Shown here: in pieces, positions 48,400 to 56,697 of the stretch
Position numbering within the stretch: the first letter of the stretch is position 1
Layout: each line of letters opens with the position of its first letter
Origin: Bacillus testis
Lineage (GTDB): Bacteria > Bacillota > Bacilli > Bacillales > DSM-1321
NCBI RefSeq assembly: GCF_001243895.1
Contig: NZ_LN851186.1
Location: 1,153,188-1,217,187 of the forward strand
Length of the DNA stretch: 64,000 bases
Direction: 5' to 3'
Notes under the pieces: generated by a model
Seen by the model: the letters and a program-made list of their open reading frames with translations, nothing else
The model's database searches: none
Told to the model about the DNA's origin: nothing
Program-made: the position numbers and the translations under genes

Positions 48400-48530
48400 T
48401 CATATTCCTCCTAATAGTTATTTAACATCTGTCACTTACAGAGTATGAAGGGAGAGGTTAAAAGGAATGAGCTACATGCCCATTTTGGTGTAAATGCCAC
48501 TTCAGGTCAAAAGGGGAGCGGTGTATATAA

Positions 48531-48884
48531 ATGATTGAAAATGCGTTGGATTTCATTTTATTATCTCTTGCCAGTTTCAGGCTGACAAGGTTGATTGTAT
48601 ATGATAAAATTACTGCTTTTATTCGTAAACCTTTCTTTGAAGAGGTCGAGGAAAAAAATGAACAGGGTGAAATGGAAACCTATATAGTTCCCCGCCAATC
48701 AGGCCTACGGGGATGGATTGGCCAGTTGCTGGACTGTTATTGGTGCACCGGTATGTGGATTGCCTTTTTTATTGTTGCTGTCTATTATCTCATTCCCTAT
48801 TGGTCGGGGCCTCTCGTGGCGGTGCTGGCGGTCGCCGGCTTGGCAGCATTACTGGAAAGCGTGGTGCAGCGCTTAGTAGAATAA
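48531..48884 (+). CDS. yjcA: DUF1360 membrane protein (YjcA-like)
   Basis: A 117-residue protein with an N-terminal LTRLIVYD segment, a CYWCTGMW motif and two hydrophobic helices, which is the DUF1360 pattern. Likely expressed in sporulation by its context and by analogy to YjcA. ATG at 48531 after GGGGAGCGGTG. Divergent from cotZ. Confidence 0.78.
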   Translation: MIENALDFILLSLASFRLTRLIVYDKITAFIRKPFFEEVEEKNEQGEMETYIVPRQSGLRGWIGQLLDCYWCTGMWIAFFIVAVYYLIPYWSGPLVAVLAVAGLAALLESVVQRLVE

Positions 48885-48990
48885 GTTTTTTAAAATTAGG
48901 CGGTTATATGGAACAAGCTTCCGGAAATAACATATCTTAAAGTGAAGCATAAAGCTTGGCTACTGTTGCCGATTGAAGGAGGCATGCTAC

Positions 48991-49104
48991 ATGAATGAAA
49001 AAAAATTCACTATTCCGCAAAGCACGAATTACGGGAAGAAGCAGCAAGAAACTAAAAAGAAAAAAGGGAATTGTGGATGCGGAAAAAAGAAAAAAACATA
49101 TTGA
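48991..49104 (+). CDS. 37-residue basic protein with GNCGCG motif (novel small ORF)
   Basis: ATG at 48991 preceded by AAGGAGG at eight bases. The product is basic (13 or so Lys), begins MNEKKFTIPQSTNYGKKQQE and ends GNCGCGKKKKTY, with two Cys. A perfect terminator begins 18 bases after the stop. I do not recognise it. Place within the coat/spoVA block suggests a spore role, by inference only. Confidence 0.72.
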   Translation: MNEKKFTIPQSTNYGKKQQETKKKKGNCGCGKKKKTY

Positions 49105-49122
49105 ATAAGCCCCATTAATGGA

Positions 49123-49149
49123 GAAATGCATCTTGCATTTCTTTTTTTA
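49123..49149 (+). terminator. Terminator of the 37-codon ORF
   Basis: Stem GAAATGCA / TGCATTTC with a three-base loop and T7. Confidence 0.9.
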
Positions 49150-49216
49150 TGTTCTTCTTATAATTCTACGCTCTTTGCAGAGAATAAAAGAAGTACGATT
49201 CGTTAGGAGGGAAACA

Positions 49217-49696
49217 ATGAAGAAGAAAAAAAGAGCAACTGCTGCCATTCTCTTGTTTATTGCCGTGTTCATCGTTTCCGGATGCAGCGATAAGAATACA
49301 GGCGATGCCACTTGGGCTCTGTTCAAGACTACTAATCCGCATCCGGCCGTGCTGTACGAAACGGAAAAAGAGTTTGCATTTGCCGAAGATTTACATAAGT
49401 ATGTGCTATCCTTTCCGGAAATTTATGACGCGGCTATTATAACAGGTAAAAAGAAAGTGCTGGTTGCTTATAAAGTAAAGCATATGAAGCGTTTTGGCAT
49501 GAAAAAGATCGAAAAAGACCTTAAGAAGAAGCTGGAGAAGAAGTATAGCAATCATTCATTCACCGTTTCCAGTGACTATAAGATTTTTTTGGAAGCCGTC
49601 AAATTGAATGAACATTTGAAGGATCCAACGTATTCCCGGAAAAAAGCCAAAAAAGAATTCAAGGATATTATCAAGCTGGAAAAAGAAAGAACGTAA
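49217..49696 (+). CDS. YhcN/YlaJ-like sporulation lipoprotein
   Basis: A 159-residue lipoprotein: MKKKKRATAAILLF signal, lipobox VSGC with Cys23. The body has IYDAAIITGKKKVLVAYKV and FTVSSDYKIF, which fits the Spore_YhcN_YlaJ domain of spore inner-membrane proteins. ATG at 49217 after TTAGGAGGG; the 49118 frame is not supported as it crosses a terminator. Only 22 bases before spoVAD, so one operon. Confidence 0.78.
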   Translation: MKKKKRATAAILLFIAVFIVSGCSDKNTGDATWALFKTTNPHPAVLYETEKEFAFAEDLHKYVLSFPEIYDAAIITGKKKVLVAYKVKHMKRFGMKKIEKDLKKKLEKKYSNHSFTVSSDYKIFLEAVKLNEHLKDPTYSRKKAKKEFKDIIKLEKERT

Positions 49697-49718
49697 GTGA
49701 AAATGGGTGGTGGTGTAA

Positions 49719-50732
49719 ATGCTGACCGGAAAACAGTCCTGGCAATTCAATAATACGCCTGTGATCGTTTCTACAGGTGTAACAGGAGGCTCTTTTGAAT
49801 CAAAAGGACCTTTGGCGAAATCGTTTGATCTTCTGTATGAAGATGATTATGCCAATGAAGAAACCCATGAAAAAGCGCACCGCAAATTTCTTGAAGAGGC
49901 GATGGCTATCGCTCTCAAGAAGGGAGGCGCGCTCAGCAAGGATGTGCAGTTCTTGCTTGCGGGAGATTTAATCAACCAAATGACACCGACCAACTTTGCG
50001 GCAAGGCAAGCAGGTATCCCTACGCTCGGATTGTATGGAGCCTGCGCCACGTCCATGGAAGGTCTGGCAATGGCGGCTTTCCTCGTTAATTATGAGGGGG
50101 CGCATTTCATCTTAACCGGTGCCTCCAGCCACAAGGGGGCAGTGGAAAAACAATTCCGCTATCCGAATGAATATGGAGGACAGAAGCCTCCAACTTCCCA
50201 GCGAACGGTTACGGGTGCAGGTGTAGCCCTGATCGGCAAAAAGGCGGGCGGCTCTCAAAAGCAACCCGAACTGTTTAGTGCCACGATCGGTAAAGTCATC
50301 GATATGGGGCTGTCTGATCCTTACGATATGGGAGGCGCTATGGCACCCGCAGCCGTCGATACGATTATGGCCCATCATCGGGACTTGGGCCTAGGGCCGA
50401 ATTATTATGACGCCATTATTACCGGCGATCTAGGGAAGAATGGATTGACCATCGCTTATGGGCTGATGCAGGAAAAAGGTTTCAAGATGGACCAAGCTCG
50501 TTTAATGGATTGCGGGACCATGATATTTGGAAAGGAACAACAAGTATTTGCCGGTGCAAGCGGAGCCGGCTGCTCGGCCGCAGTGCTGTACGGCCATCTT
50601 CTTAATGAAATGAAGAAGGGCATCTATAGCCGCATTTTGCTTGTCAGTACGGGGGCATTGTTGTCCCCACTAACTTTTCAGCAGAAAGAAACCATACCGT
50701 GTATCGCGCATGCGGTGGCTATTCATTATTAA
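49719..50732 (+). CDS. spoVAD: Stage V sporulation protein AD
   Basis: A 337-residue thiolase-fold protein that binds dipicolinic acid in the SpoVA channel. Start LTGKQSWQF, ARQAGIPTLGLYGACATSMEG and the GASSHKGAVEKQFRYP segments are SpoVAD signatures. In the usual spoVA operons spoVAC precedes it; here it follows the YhcN-like lipoprotein directly. ATG at 49719 after GGGTGGTGTAA. Confidence 0.93.
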   Translation: MLTGKQSWQFNNTPVIVSTGVTGGSFESKGPLAKSFDLLYEDDYANEETHEKAHRKFLEEAMAIALKKGGALSKDVQFLLAGDLINQMTPTNFAARQAGIPTLGLYGACATSMEGLAMAAFLVNYEGAHFILTGASSHKGAVEKQFRYPNEYGGQKPPTSQRTVTGAGVALIGKKAGGSQKQPELFSATIGKVIDMGLSDPYDMGGAMAPAAVDTIMAHHRDLGLGPNYYDAIITGDLGKNGLTIAYGLMQEKGFKMDQARLMDCGTMIFGKEQQVFAGASGAGCSAAVLYGHLLNEMKKGIYSRILLVSTGALLSPLTFQQKETIPCIAHAVAIHY

Positions 50733-50870
50733 AGGGCCATTGATTGGAAGGAGTACCATCTAGCATTTTTCGCCGCCATAACGGCGATAGAGACGGCAAA
50801 GCAGAACTAATTGTTGCCGATTGCTGGCGTATAAGCAATAACACTTGAACTAAGCAAGGGAGGTTATATC

Positions 50871-51227
50871 ATGTTAGCCATGTTTTTTTGGTCTTTTGTA
50901 GTGGGCGGACTTATTTGTGTGGTTGGCCAGCTTCTGTTTGACGTGGCCAAGCTGACGCCAGCGCATACGCTGAGTACGTTGGTTGTCGTTGGTGCTGTAT
51001 TGGCGGGTTTTAATTTATATGAACCGTTTGTGGATTTTGCAGGTGCGGGGGCGACTGTGCCTATCATGAGTTTTGGAAATTCATTAGTGAGCGGAGCAAT
51101 GCAGGAAGCGAAACAACACGGGGTGGTCGGCGTAGTGACGGGCATGTTTGAAATCGCTTCTTCAGGTATTTCATCCGCCATCATTTTCGGTTTTTTAGGA
51201 GCGCTGCTTTTCAAACCGAAAGGATAA
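50871..51227 (+). CDS. spoVAE: Stage V sporulation protein AE (SpoVAEb type)
   Basis: A 118-residue membrane protein with four hydrophobic segments and the conserved VPIMSFGNSLVSGAMQEA and GVVGVVTGMFEIASSGIS motifs. Part of the DPA channel complex with SpoVAD. ATG at 50871 after AGGGAGGTTATATC. The 138 bases before it hold no spoVAC or other gene. Confidence 0.92.
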   Translation: MLAMFFWSFVVGGLICVVGQLLFDVAKLTPAHTLSTLVVVGAVLAGFNLYEPFVDFAGAGATVPIMSFGNSLVSGAMQEAKQHGVVGVVTGMFEIASSGISSAIIFGFLGALLFKPKG

Positions 51228-51365
51228 AAACAAAGTATGAAAACCCTCGAACCATATATCATCGGCATTCTGACAAAATAGGCCTAGTTATTAGGGAAGA
51301 GCCCAAACAAATAACGGCGGCATGTCATATGTTGATAAGAACTAAGCGGAAGCGAGGTGATAGGT

Positions 51366-51509
51366 ATGTATGGTGGCTGCGGATACGGCGGCGGTTATGG
51401 ATATGGCTGCTGCGGCGGCGGTTATGGCGGCGGTTACGGTTCGACATTTGTATTGATTGTTGTTCTATTCATATTGTTAATTATCGTTGGAGCATCTTTC
51501 TGCTGCTAA
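51366..51509 (+). CDS. yjcZ: YjcZ-family sporulation protein
   Basis: A 47-residue protein: Gly/Tyr/Cys-rich head ([20 protein letters not shown]), one hydrophobic helix ([20 protein letters not shown]) and a CC end. This is the YjcZ family, small spore membrane proteins. GAGGTGATAGGT precedes the ATG. A terminator follows the stop within ten bases. Confidence 0.9.
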   Translation: MYGGCGYGGGYGYGCCGGGYGGGYGSTFVLIVVLFILLIIVGASFCC

Positions 51510-51516
51510 TAGAGAG

Positions 51517-51548
51517 AAAAACGGGACTTCTTTGTCCCGTTTTCTTTA
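51517..51548 (+). terminator. yjcZ terminator
   Basis: Stem AAAACGGGAC / GTCCCGTTTT, followed by CTTTA. Confidence 0.88.
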
Positions 51549-51585
51549 TAGGAATGGATTTGTGATCTACATAAGCGTGTTTTGC

Positions 51586-51867
51586 TTAGCGCCGTTTCCA
51601 GCAGCAACCGTACTGCTGATTACTTGGTTTCCAGGAGCGGGAAGGGACTGTATTTTCCAATTGTGGCTGGACGGAAGGCGAAGATACTGGTTGGCTGTTA
51701 TTTGTTGGCTGCTCCGCGTTTCTTGATGGGATATAAGATGAAGTGGACTCTTCTTCCTGTTTTTGGCATTGGTGCGGTTGGCGATGGCCAAGTTGAAATG
51801 ATGCTCTCCAGCACTCAACCATTGTAGGATGGCGGCGGTGCGGCCGGTTTTCATTGTGTCCAGACAT
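51586..51867 (-). CDS. Hypothetical Gln/Ser/Pro-rich protein with Cys-Cys end
   Basis: A 93-residue protein with a His/Arg-rich head (MSGHNENRPHRRHP), a low-complexity Q/S/N/P middle and the end QQYGCCWKRR. AAAGGAGG five bases before the ATG at 51867 supports it, against an overlapping frame of similar length on the same strand that lacks a site. Composition and place suggest a spore coat component, by inference. Confidence 0.6.
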   Translation of the reverse strand: MSGHNENRPHRRHPTMVECWRASFQLGHRQPHQCQKQEEESTSSYIPSRNAEQPTNNSQPVSSPSVQPQLENTVPSRSWKPSNQQYGCCWKRR

Positions 51868-52015
51868 AAGAATCCTCCTTTCTGCATTTGCTGCCTATTA
51901 TATGAGAGTTTCGGCTGATTGGTTTCTTACGCTCTTTTCATCCTTTCTGAAGAGGAAGTAACGCATTTGCCCAAAGGCGCATATAATGGCCTTACAGGAA
52001 AAGGGGGAATGAAAG

Positions 52016-52270
52016 ATGGATTCTCAATTCTTTAAGAATATGGAAAAGAAAACGGGCGTTAATATGAAAGATGTCATGGAGCTTGCAGGCTCTCTTCAAG
52101 GAGCCAATTTTCAAGATGAAACAACTGTCCGGTCGATTATTAAGAGGGTATCGCAACTGGCTGGAAAGCCGGTCAACAGTGAATTGGAAGATAAACTCGT
52201 CCATTCAATCGTAAATGACGGCAAGCAATTGGATTTTGGCACACTTGCCAATATGATCAATAAGAAATAA
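52016..52270 (+). CDS. spoVIF: Stage VI sporulation protein F
   Basis: An 84-residue protein with the SpoVIF features MDSQFFKNMEKKTGVNMKDV at the start and DFGTLANMINKK at the end. Needed for coat assembly and resistance in B. subtilis (yjcC), and placed next to yjcZ and yjcD as there. ATG at 52016 after AAAAGGGGGAATGAAAG. Confidence 0.9.
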   Translation: MDSQFFKNMEKKTGVNMKDVMELAGSLQGANFQDETTVRSIIKRVSQLAGKPVNSELEDKLVHSIVNDGKQLDFGTLANMINKK

Positions 52271-52298
52271 ATGATACTTATGAAGGTTTGAATATTCA

Positions 52299-52330
52299 AA
52301 AAAGCAATCAGCATACGGCTGATTGCTTTT
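52299..52330. terminator. Terminator between spoVIF and yjcD
   Basis: Stem AAAAGCAATCAGC / GCTGATTGCTTTT between convergent genes. Confidence 0.9.
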
Positions 52331-52332
52331 CT

Positions 52333-54606
52333 CTATATATAAAGAAAACGGGACGGATAGGCTGTTTTTCCCCCTCTGCTCTGCAGAACGGAAAAATACA
52401 GTTCATCCTTGGCTCGTGTAGCGGCTACATACATCAAACGGCGTTCTTCCTCAAGGGCATGTTTGATCCCTTTGCGGTAATCGTCCATTGCATAGTCATG
52501 AGGAAGGCCTCCATCCACCGCCCCGAGGATATAGACGTTTTTGTACTCCAGGCCTTTGGCGCGATGAATGGTCGTAAGTGTGACCGCTTGCGGGAAATGT
52601 TTGGAAAGCTTTTTCACTTCTTTATTCATGGCGCTCATATGGTCTGCGTGAAGGATGAAAGAGCGGCAATCGTTAAATCGTTTCGCTGCGACTTTTAGAT
52701 TCCGGACATCATCCGAGCCTTTTTCCATCTTAGAGCCTTCATTCCCGCGCTTTTTAATATAGTCATTGAAACCGAAATCCTTTTCTATGCGCTCCAATGC
52801 CGCAAGGGGGGGAAGATTTTGCAGATTGCGGATCTGTCCGGGAAGCTTGGCGAGCTTTCTTTCCTGAAAAGCATGCCCTGTTTTCACATTTGACAAGGCT
52901 GTTAAGGCATTGCAGTCATTTAAAATCATTTGCGCCTTGATTTCCTGTAGAAGGGAGCTTTTCAGGAATAAGGCAGGCAGCAGATCTGCACATGCGCGGA
53001 TATCGTCTTCGTCAATGCTCAGCCGCAAATAGGCAAGCATACTTTTTACGACCCGCCGTTGATAAAACGCTTCTGCATCCTGATCGATGGCAAACGGAAG
53101 ATTCGATTCAGCAAGACGTTCGAATATCGCTCGTGACATCGAATGTGTCCGGTAGAGGATTGCAAAATCAGAAGGGGCTGCCCCCTGTTCGATTTTTTCG
53201 CCGATGTCCGTTACAATCATCGTTGCTTCCTGCTCTTCGTCCAAAGGATAAAAGAGGGTGGGAGCACCGCCTTTATCATGCTGTGCAATCATTGTTTTTT
53301 CTTTTCTTTTTTCATTCTTGGCGATGATGCGGTTGGCAGTGGCGACTATTTCATGCGATGAACGGTAATTTTGCGAGAGCTTAACCACCTTTGTATTCGG
53401 AAAGTCACTGCCGAAGTTCAGGATAAAGGAAGGGTCGCTTCCCCTGAAGGCATATATGCTTTGGTCATCATCACCGACTACGCATATATTTTGGCAGTTT
53501 TTACATAGCATTTTCATTAATTTATATTGAACTTTGTTGATATCCTGAAATTCGTCAATCAGGATATACTGGAAGCGATTCTGGTATTTCTCTAGCACAT
53601 CGGGATTCTCTGTAAACATTGTATAGCATCCGATCAGCATATCATCGAAATCAAATCTGCCATTGCGGTTCTTCGCTTCTTCATATTTGCGGTACAGATA
53701 CAGACAGTCTTCTTCCCATTGGTCAGTCGGCCGGATATCAGAAGGATAAAGGAGCGAGTTTTTCCAGAGGCCGATTTGCTGCAGAGCGGCATCGTAGGCG
53801 AACTCTTTGTCATCCAAGCCGCGTTCCCGTCCTGCTGATTTTAATATATGCTCCTTTTCCCAATCGAATTTGATCAAAGCGGTATTTTGCCATTTCTCTC
53901 TCTCATGGAATAGCAGAATCTTATAGAAGATACTGTGAAAGGTGCCTGAAACCAGCCTTTGGACGGAGGCGGGGGTAAGATCCGGATACGTAAGCATTCT
54001 TTCTTTCATTTCTTTAGCTGCTTTTGCGGTGAATGTAACCAAGAGGATTTTTCCTGGATCGACTTCTTTCGCCTGCAGCAAAAATGCTGTTCTTGCCGTC
54101 AGTACCCTTGTTTTGCCGCTGCCGGCACCAGATAGAACCAGCAATGGCCCTTCGGTGGACGTTACTGCCGAAAGCTGGTCATCGTCTAAGGTGATACCAT
54201 GTTCAGCCAACTTGGCGACATATGGGTGAATTTGGCTTTTGGTGCCTATTTTGCGCGGTGAGTAGGCTGGATTGCCTGTTATTTTTTTGGCTTGTTTAAA
54301 CGAGGGCAATTCAGCCGGTTTCGTGATGGATCGGGATTTCGGCATAATAAACCCATTCCGCTCTATCGGACTTTCCTGTTTTGGTGTTTGGTTAAGCGGT
54401 TTATCCGGTATATGGCAATCCGGTATTTCCTTGCCCGTGTGGTAAAAGTGCGGTTCTTTGCTGATTCCTAAATATAAGCGCACTGGATTACCGCATGCAG
54501 GGCAAGTCAGCTTCCCTTTTTTCCCTCGTTCGAATGTTACTTGAAGAAGATCAGGGGATATACACGCCAGATCGACAATTTCTTGATTGAATAGTGCTCG
54601 TTTCAT
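52333..54606 (-). CDS. yjcD: UvrD/PcrA-like DNA helicase YjcD with zinc-ribbon head
   Basis: A 757-residue SF1A helicase. N-terminal CPAC (35-38), PHFYH (52-56) and Cys64 form a likely zinc site like that of CoiA. Helicase motifs follow: Walker A GAGSGKT (160-166), ILIDEFQDIN, VGDDDQSIYAFRGS, and TIHRAKGLEYKNVYI near the end. Probably a repair or replication-conflict helicase; its exact role is not known. The last gene-proximal terminator is shared with spoVIF. Confidence 0.92.
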   Translation of the reverse strand: MKRALFNQEIVDLACISPDLLQVTFERGKKGKLTCPACGNPVRLYLGISKEPHFYHTGKEIPDCHIPDKPLNQTPKQESPIERNGFIMPKSRSITKPAELPSFKQAKKITGNPAYSPRKIGTKSQIHPYVAKLAEHGITLDDDQLSAVTSTEGPLLVLSGAGSGKTRVLTARTAFLLQAKEVDPGKILLVTFTAKAAKEMKERMLTYPDLTPASVQRLVSGTFHSIFYKILLFHEREKWQNTALIKFDWEKEHILKSAGRERGLDDKEFAYDAALQQIGLWKNSLLYPSDIRPTDQWEEDCLYLYRKYEEAKNRNGRFDFDDMLIGCYTMFTENPDVLEKYQNRFQYILIDEFQDINKVQYKLMKMLCKNCQNICVVGDDDQSIYAFRGSDPSFILNFGSDFPNTKVVKLSQNYRSSHEIVATANRIIAKNEKRKEKTMIAQHDKGGAPTLFYPLDEEQEATMIVTDIGEKIEQGAAPSDFAILYRTHSMSRAIFERLAESNLPFAIDQDAEAFYQRRVVKSMLAYLRLSIDEDDIRACADLLPALFLKSSLLQEIKAQMILNDCNALTALSNVKTGHAFQERKLAKLPGQIRNLQNLPPLAALERIEKDFGFNDYIKKRGNEGSKMEKGSDDVRNLKVAAKRFNDCRSFILHADHMSAMNKEVKKLSKHFPQAVTLTTIHRAKGLEYKNVYILGAVDGGLPHDYAMDDYRKGIKHALEEERRLMYVAATRAKDELYFSVLQSRGGKTAYPSRFLYI

Positions 54607-54844
54607 ATCTTTTCCCTCAAATCATGTACACTTGGGCAACTTTACTGCTTTTAATTAGGCAGTAAGTTTGCAAAACCAGCTTTATTTCATATAGGCAGAG
54701 TGATCATCGTCATTTTCCATCTTATCAAAAGAAACCTGAAACAAAAAGAATATATTAATAGTGTTTACTTTCCAAAATAGAGGGGTAATTTAACGGATGA
54801 AGAATATTCAATATATGGGTCAAAAAGGAAAGGGAGGGATCCAC

Positions 54845-55132
54845 ATGGCATTTGTAGCCCCTGTCACTCAGTATGAATATGTGCAATACGGAAACCGCAC
54901 CGTCTACAGCGAGAAAAGGAAACAACAGATGCAGCATGTAAAAAGCATTCATCCGATTTTTTCGATTGTTCTGCGACATGCATCAAGAGAAGAGGATGGA
55001 AATGTGCAACGGGAGCCTTCTTCTAAAAGAAATCCTTCTTTATTCAGCAATAATCAACCATTTGTGAGCCCCAAACCAATTCGGGCGCCCCTCATAACCG
55101 GTAAAGGCATGTTGTTGGATGAAATGATCTGA
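54845..55132 (+). CDS. Hypothetical protein
   Basis: A 95-residue basic protein beginning MAFVAPVTQYEYVQYGNRT, with no hydrophobic segment or known motif. Not recognised. GGGAGGG before the ATG at 54845 and a very strong terminator after the stop support it; the 54797 frame is leader. Confidence 0.68.
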   Translation: MAFVAPVTQYEYVQYGNRTVYSEKRKQQMQHVKSIHPIFSIVLRHASREEDGNVQREPSSKRNPSLFSNNQPFVSPKPIRAPLITGKGMLLDEMI

Positions 55133-55189
55133 AGCAAGAAAAAACCGTCCCTATCCGAAATTTAAATAGGGGCGGTTTTTTCTTGCTTC
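55131..55189 (+). terminator. Long terminator after the hypothetical gene
   Basis: Arms of 24 bases (GAAGCAAGAAAAAACCG... with ...CGGTTTTTTCTTGCTTC) pairing at 23 of 24 positions; it starts at the stop codon. Confidence 0.92.
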
Positions 55190-55330
55190 AGGGGTTTTTT
55201 AAGCCTCTATGAACAAACGTAAAAATGTAATTGAAATTTAATCAAAAATGCTAGATTTTTAGAAAGAAAACAATGTATGATGACTATGTCAGAGTAGTAT
55301 ATAAGTAATTATTAAAGGTGAATGGTAGCT

Positions 55331-55918
55331 ATGGTTAAGTACGTCAAAGGGATTATGATTATAGTTGTGTGTTTCTTGCTGTATACAGGCTTAAGCGTCT
55401 ATTCTTTCGGTTTGCAGGACAATGACGGAAAGGCCGATGCAGCCATTGTGCTGGGGGCGGCTGCCTGGAACGGTAAACCTTCACCGGTTTTGAAAGAAAG
55501 GCTTAATCATGCAATCGATTTGTATAAGAAAGAAAAAGTGGATTATCTGATCTTCACAGGAGGGACAGCTCCCGGAGAAATCAAATCCGAAGCAAGGACT
55601 TCCAAAGAGTATGCGATTGGCCAAGGGGTCGATCCAGACAAAATCATTATTGAAGAAAAATCGGCAGTAACGGAAGAAAATCTGAAATATGCCTTAGAAG
55701 AAGTGCGTAAGAAGCATCTTGCATTTGATTCCTATACGCTTGTAAGCGATCCATTGCATATGAAACGGTCTGTTTTATTGGCGAAACAATTGGACATGAA
55801 AGTCTATTCATCGCCAACGCCAACGTCAGCGTATAAATCATTCGAAGCGAAGTTACCTTTCTTCTTTAAAGAATGGATGTACTATACCGGGTATATTGTG
55901 ACAACTCCATTTCGATGA
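55331..55918 (+). CDS. DUF218 (YdcF/ElyC-like) membrane-anchored protein
   Basis: A 195-residue protein: N-terminal helix, then AIVLGAAAWNGKPSPVLKER and LIFTGG, VTEEN and SDPLHMKR, the DUF218 pattern linked to envelope polymer metabolism. Extracytoplasmic domain expected. ATG at 55331 nine bases after AGGTGA; the ATG at 55322 is too close. Confidence 0.85.
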   Translation: MVKYVKGIMIIVVCFLLYTGLSVYSFGLQDNDGKADAAIVLGAAAWNGKPSPVLKERLNHAIDLYKKEKVDYLIFTGGTAPGEIKSEARTSKEYAIGQGVDPDKIIIEEKSAVTEENLKYALEEVRKKHLAFDSYTLVSDPLHMKRSVLLAKQLDMKVYSSPTPTSAYKSFEAKLPFFFKEWMYYTGYIVTTPFR

Positions 55919-55933
55919 AGATGATACAGTGGG

Positions 55934-55985
55934 AGCCTCAAACAAAAGCAGCGAAAATATCGTCGCTTTTGTTTGAGGCTTTTTC
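55934..55985 (+). terminator. Terminator of the DUF218 gene
   Basis: Long stem AGCCTCAAACAAAAGC / GCTTTTGTTTGAGGCT, followed by TTTTC. Confidence 0.92.
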
Positions 55986-56131
55986 TGGTTCCATTATAAT
56001 GCCCGGGTAATCAAGAACGGTCTCTTGATATGATACAAAAGCAACCACATCTTGTTTACCCATTAAGTATTAAAAAAGCCGTCCAGTTCATACAATCTAG
56101 TAAAGTGTGTATTAAGTTGGGAGATGCAGAA

Positions 56132-56500
56132 ATGGAGTTTAAGATGGAAATGGCAAATTTATTGGCTAAAAATATAAAAGAGTTTATTGATTTGGTTGAT
56201 AAACACCAAAAAGATGACAATCATTTGATTGTAAATAAGGATAAGGTTTATCAAGTCAAGCTTTTTATAGAAGAATGGAAGTTTCAAGTGCTAGCGGACG
56301 AGCTTCAGAGGATCAATCAATTTTGCTGGAATGAAAAGTATACCTGCCTTTTGGTAGAAGATTTCAGAAAGGGAATGGTTGTGATTGATGAATATGTGGC
56401 CAGGAATTATGATGATTTATTTATATTGGCTGGCAGACTCCATATATTAGGAAACATAAGCCGAATGCTAACGAAACCAACTTCCCTATTAACTGAATAA
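56132..56500 (+). CDS. Hypothetical protein
   Basis: A 122-residue soluble, helix-rich protein (MEFKMEMANLLAKNIKEF start). Not recognised. The frame is open to an ATG at 56030 without a binding site; TTGGGAG before the ATG at 56132 makes that the likelier start. It stands alone between two terminated genes. Confidence 0.55.
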   Translation: MEFKMEMANLLAKNIKEFIDLVDKHQKDDNHLIVNKDKVYQVKLFIEEWKFQVLADELQRINQFCWNEKYTCLLVEDFRKGMVVIDEYVARNYDDLFILAGRLHILGNISRMLTKPTSLLTE

Positions 56501-56697
56501 TGAGGAAGCCGTTTTTGTTTGGAATTCAGACTAGGCTGTATTTTCCTCTCTCATACTGTCCAAGTTTTCTTACATTTGCTATACTTTAAAGATAGATGCC
56601 TGTCTTAAGGTAAAAGGCCTTTTTTCATTCATAGGGCAGGCGGAGGCACTACAAGCATCAAGTGAAAAGAACAGATAGGGATAAAGGGAGCTTACAA

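Noticed and set aside
51567..51887. Overlapping 106-codon minus-strand frame
   Set aside because: No ribosome binding site of its own; the AAAGGAGG serves the overlapping 93-codon frame.
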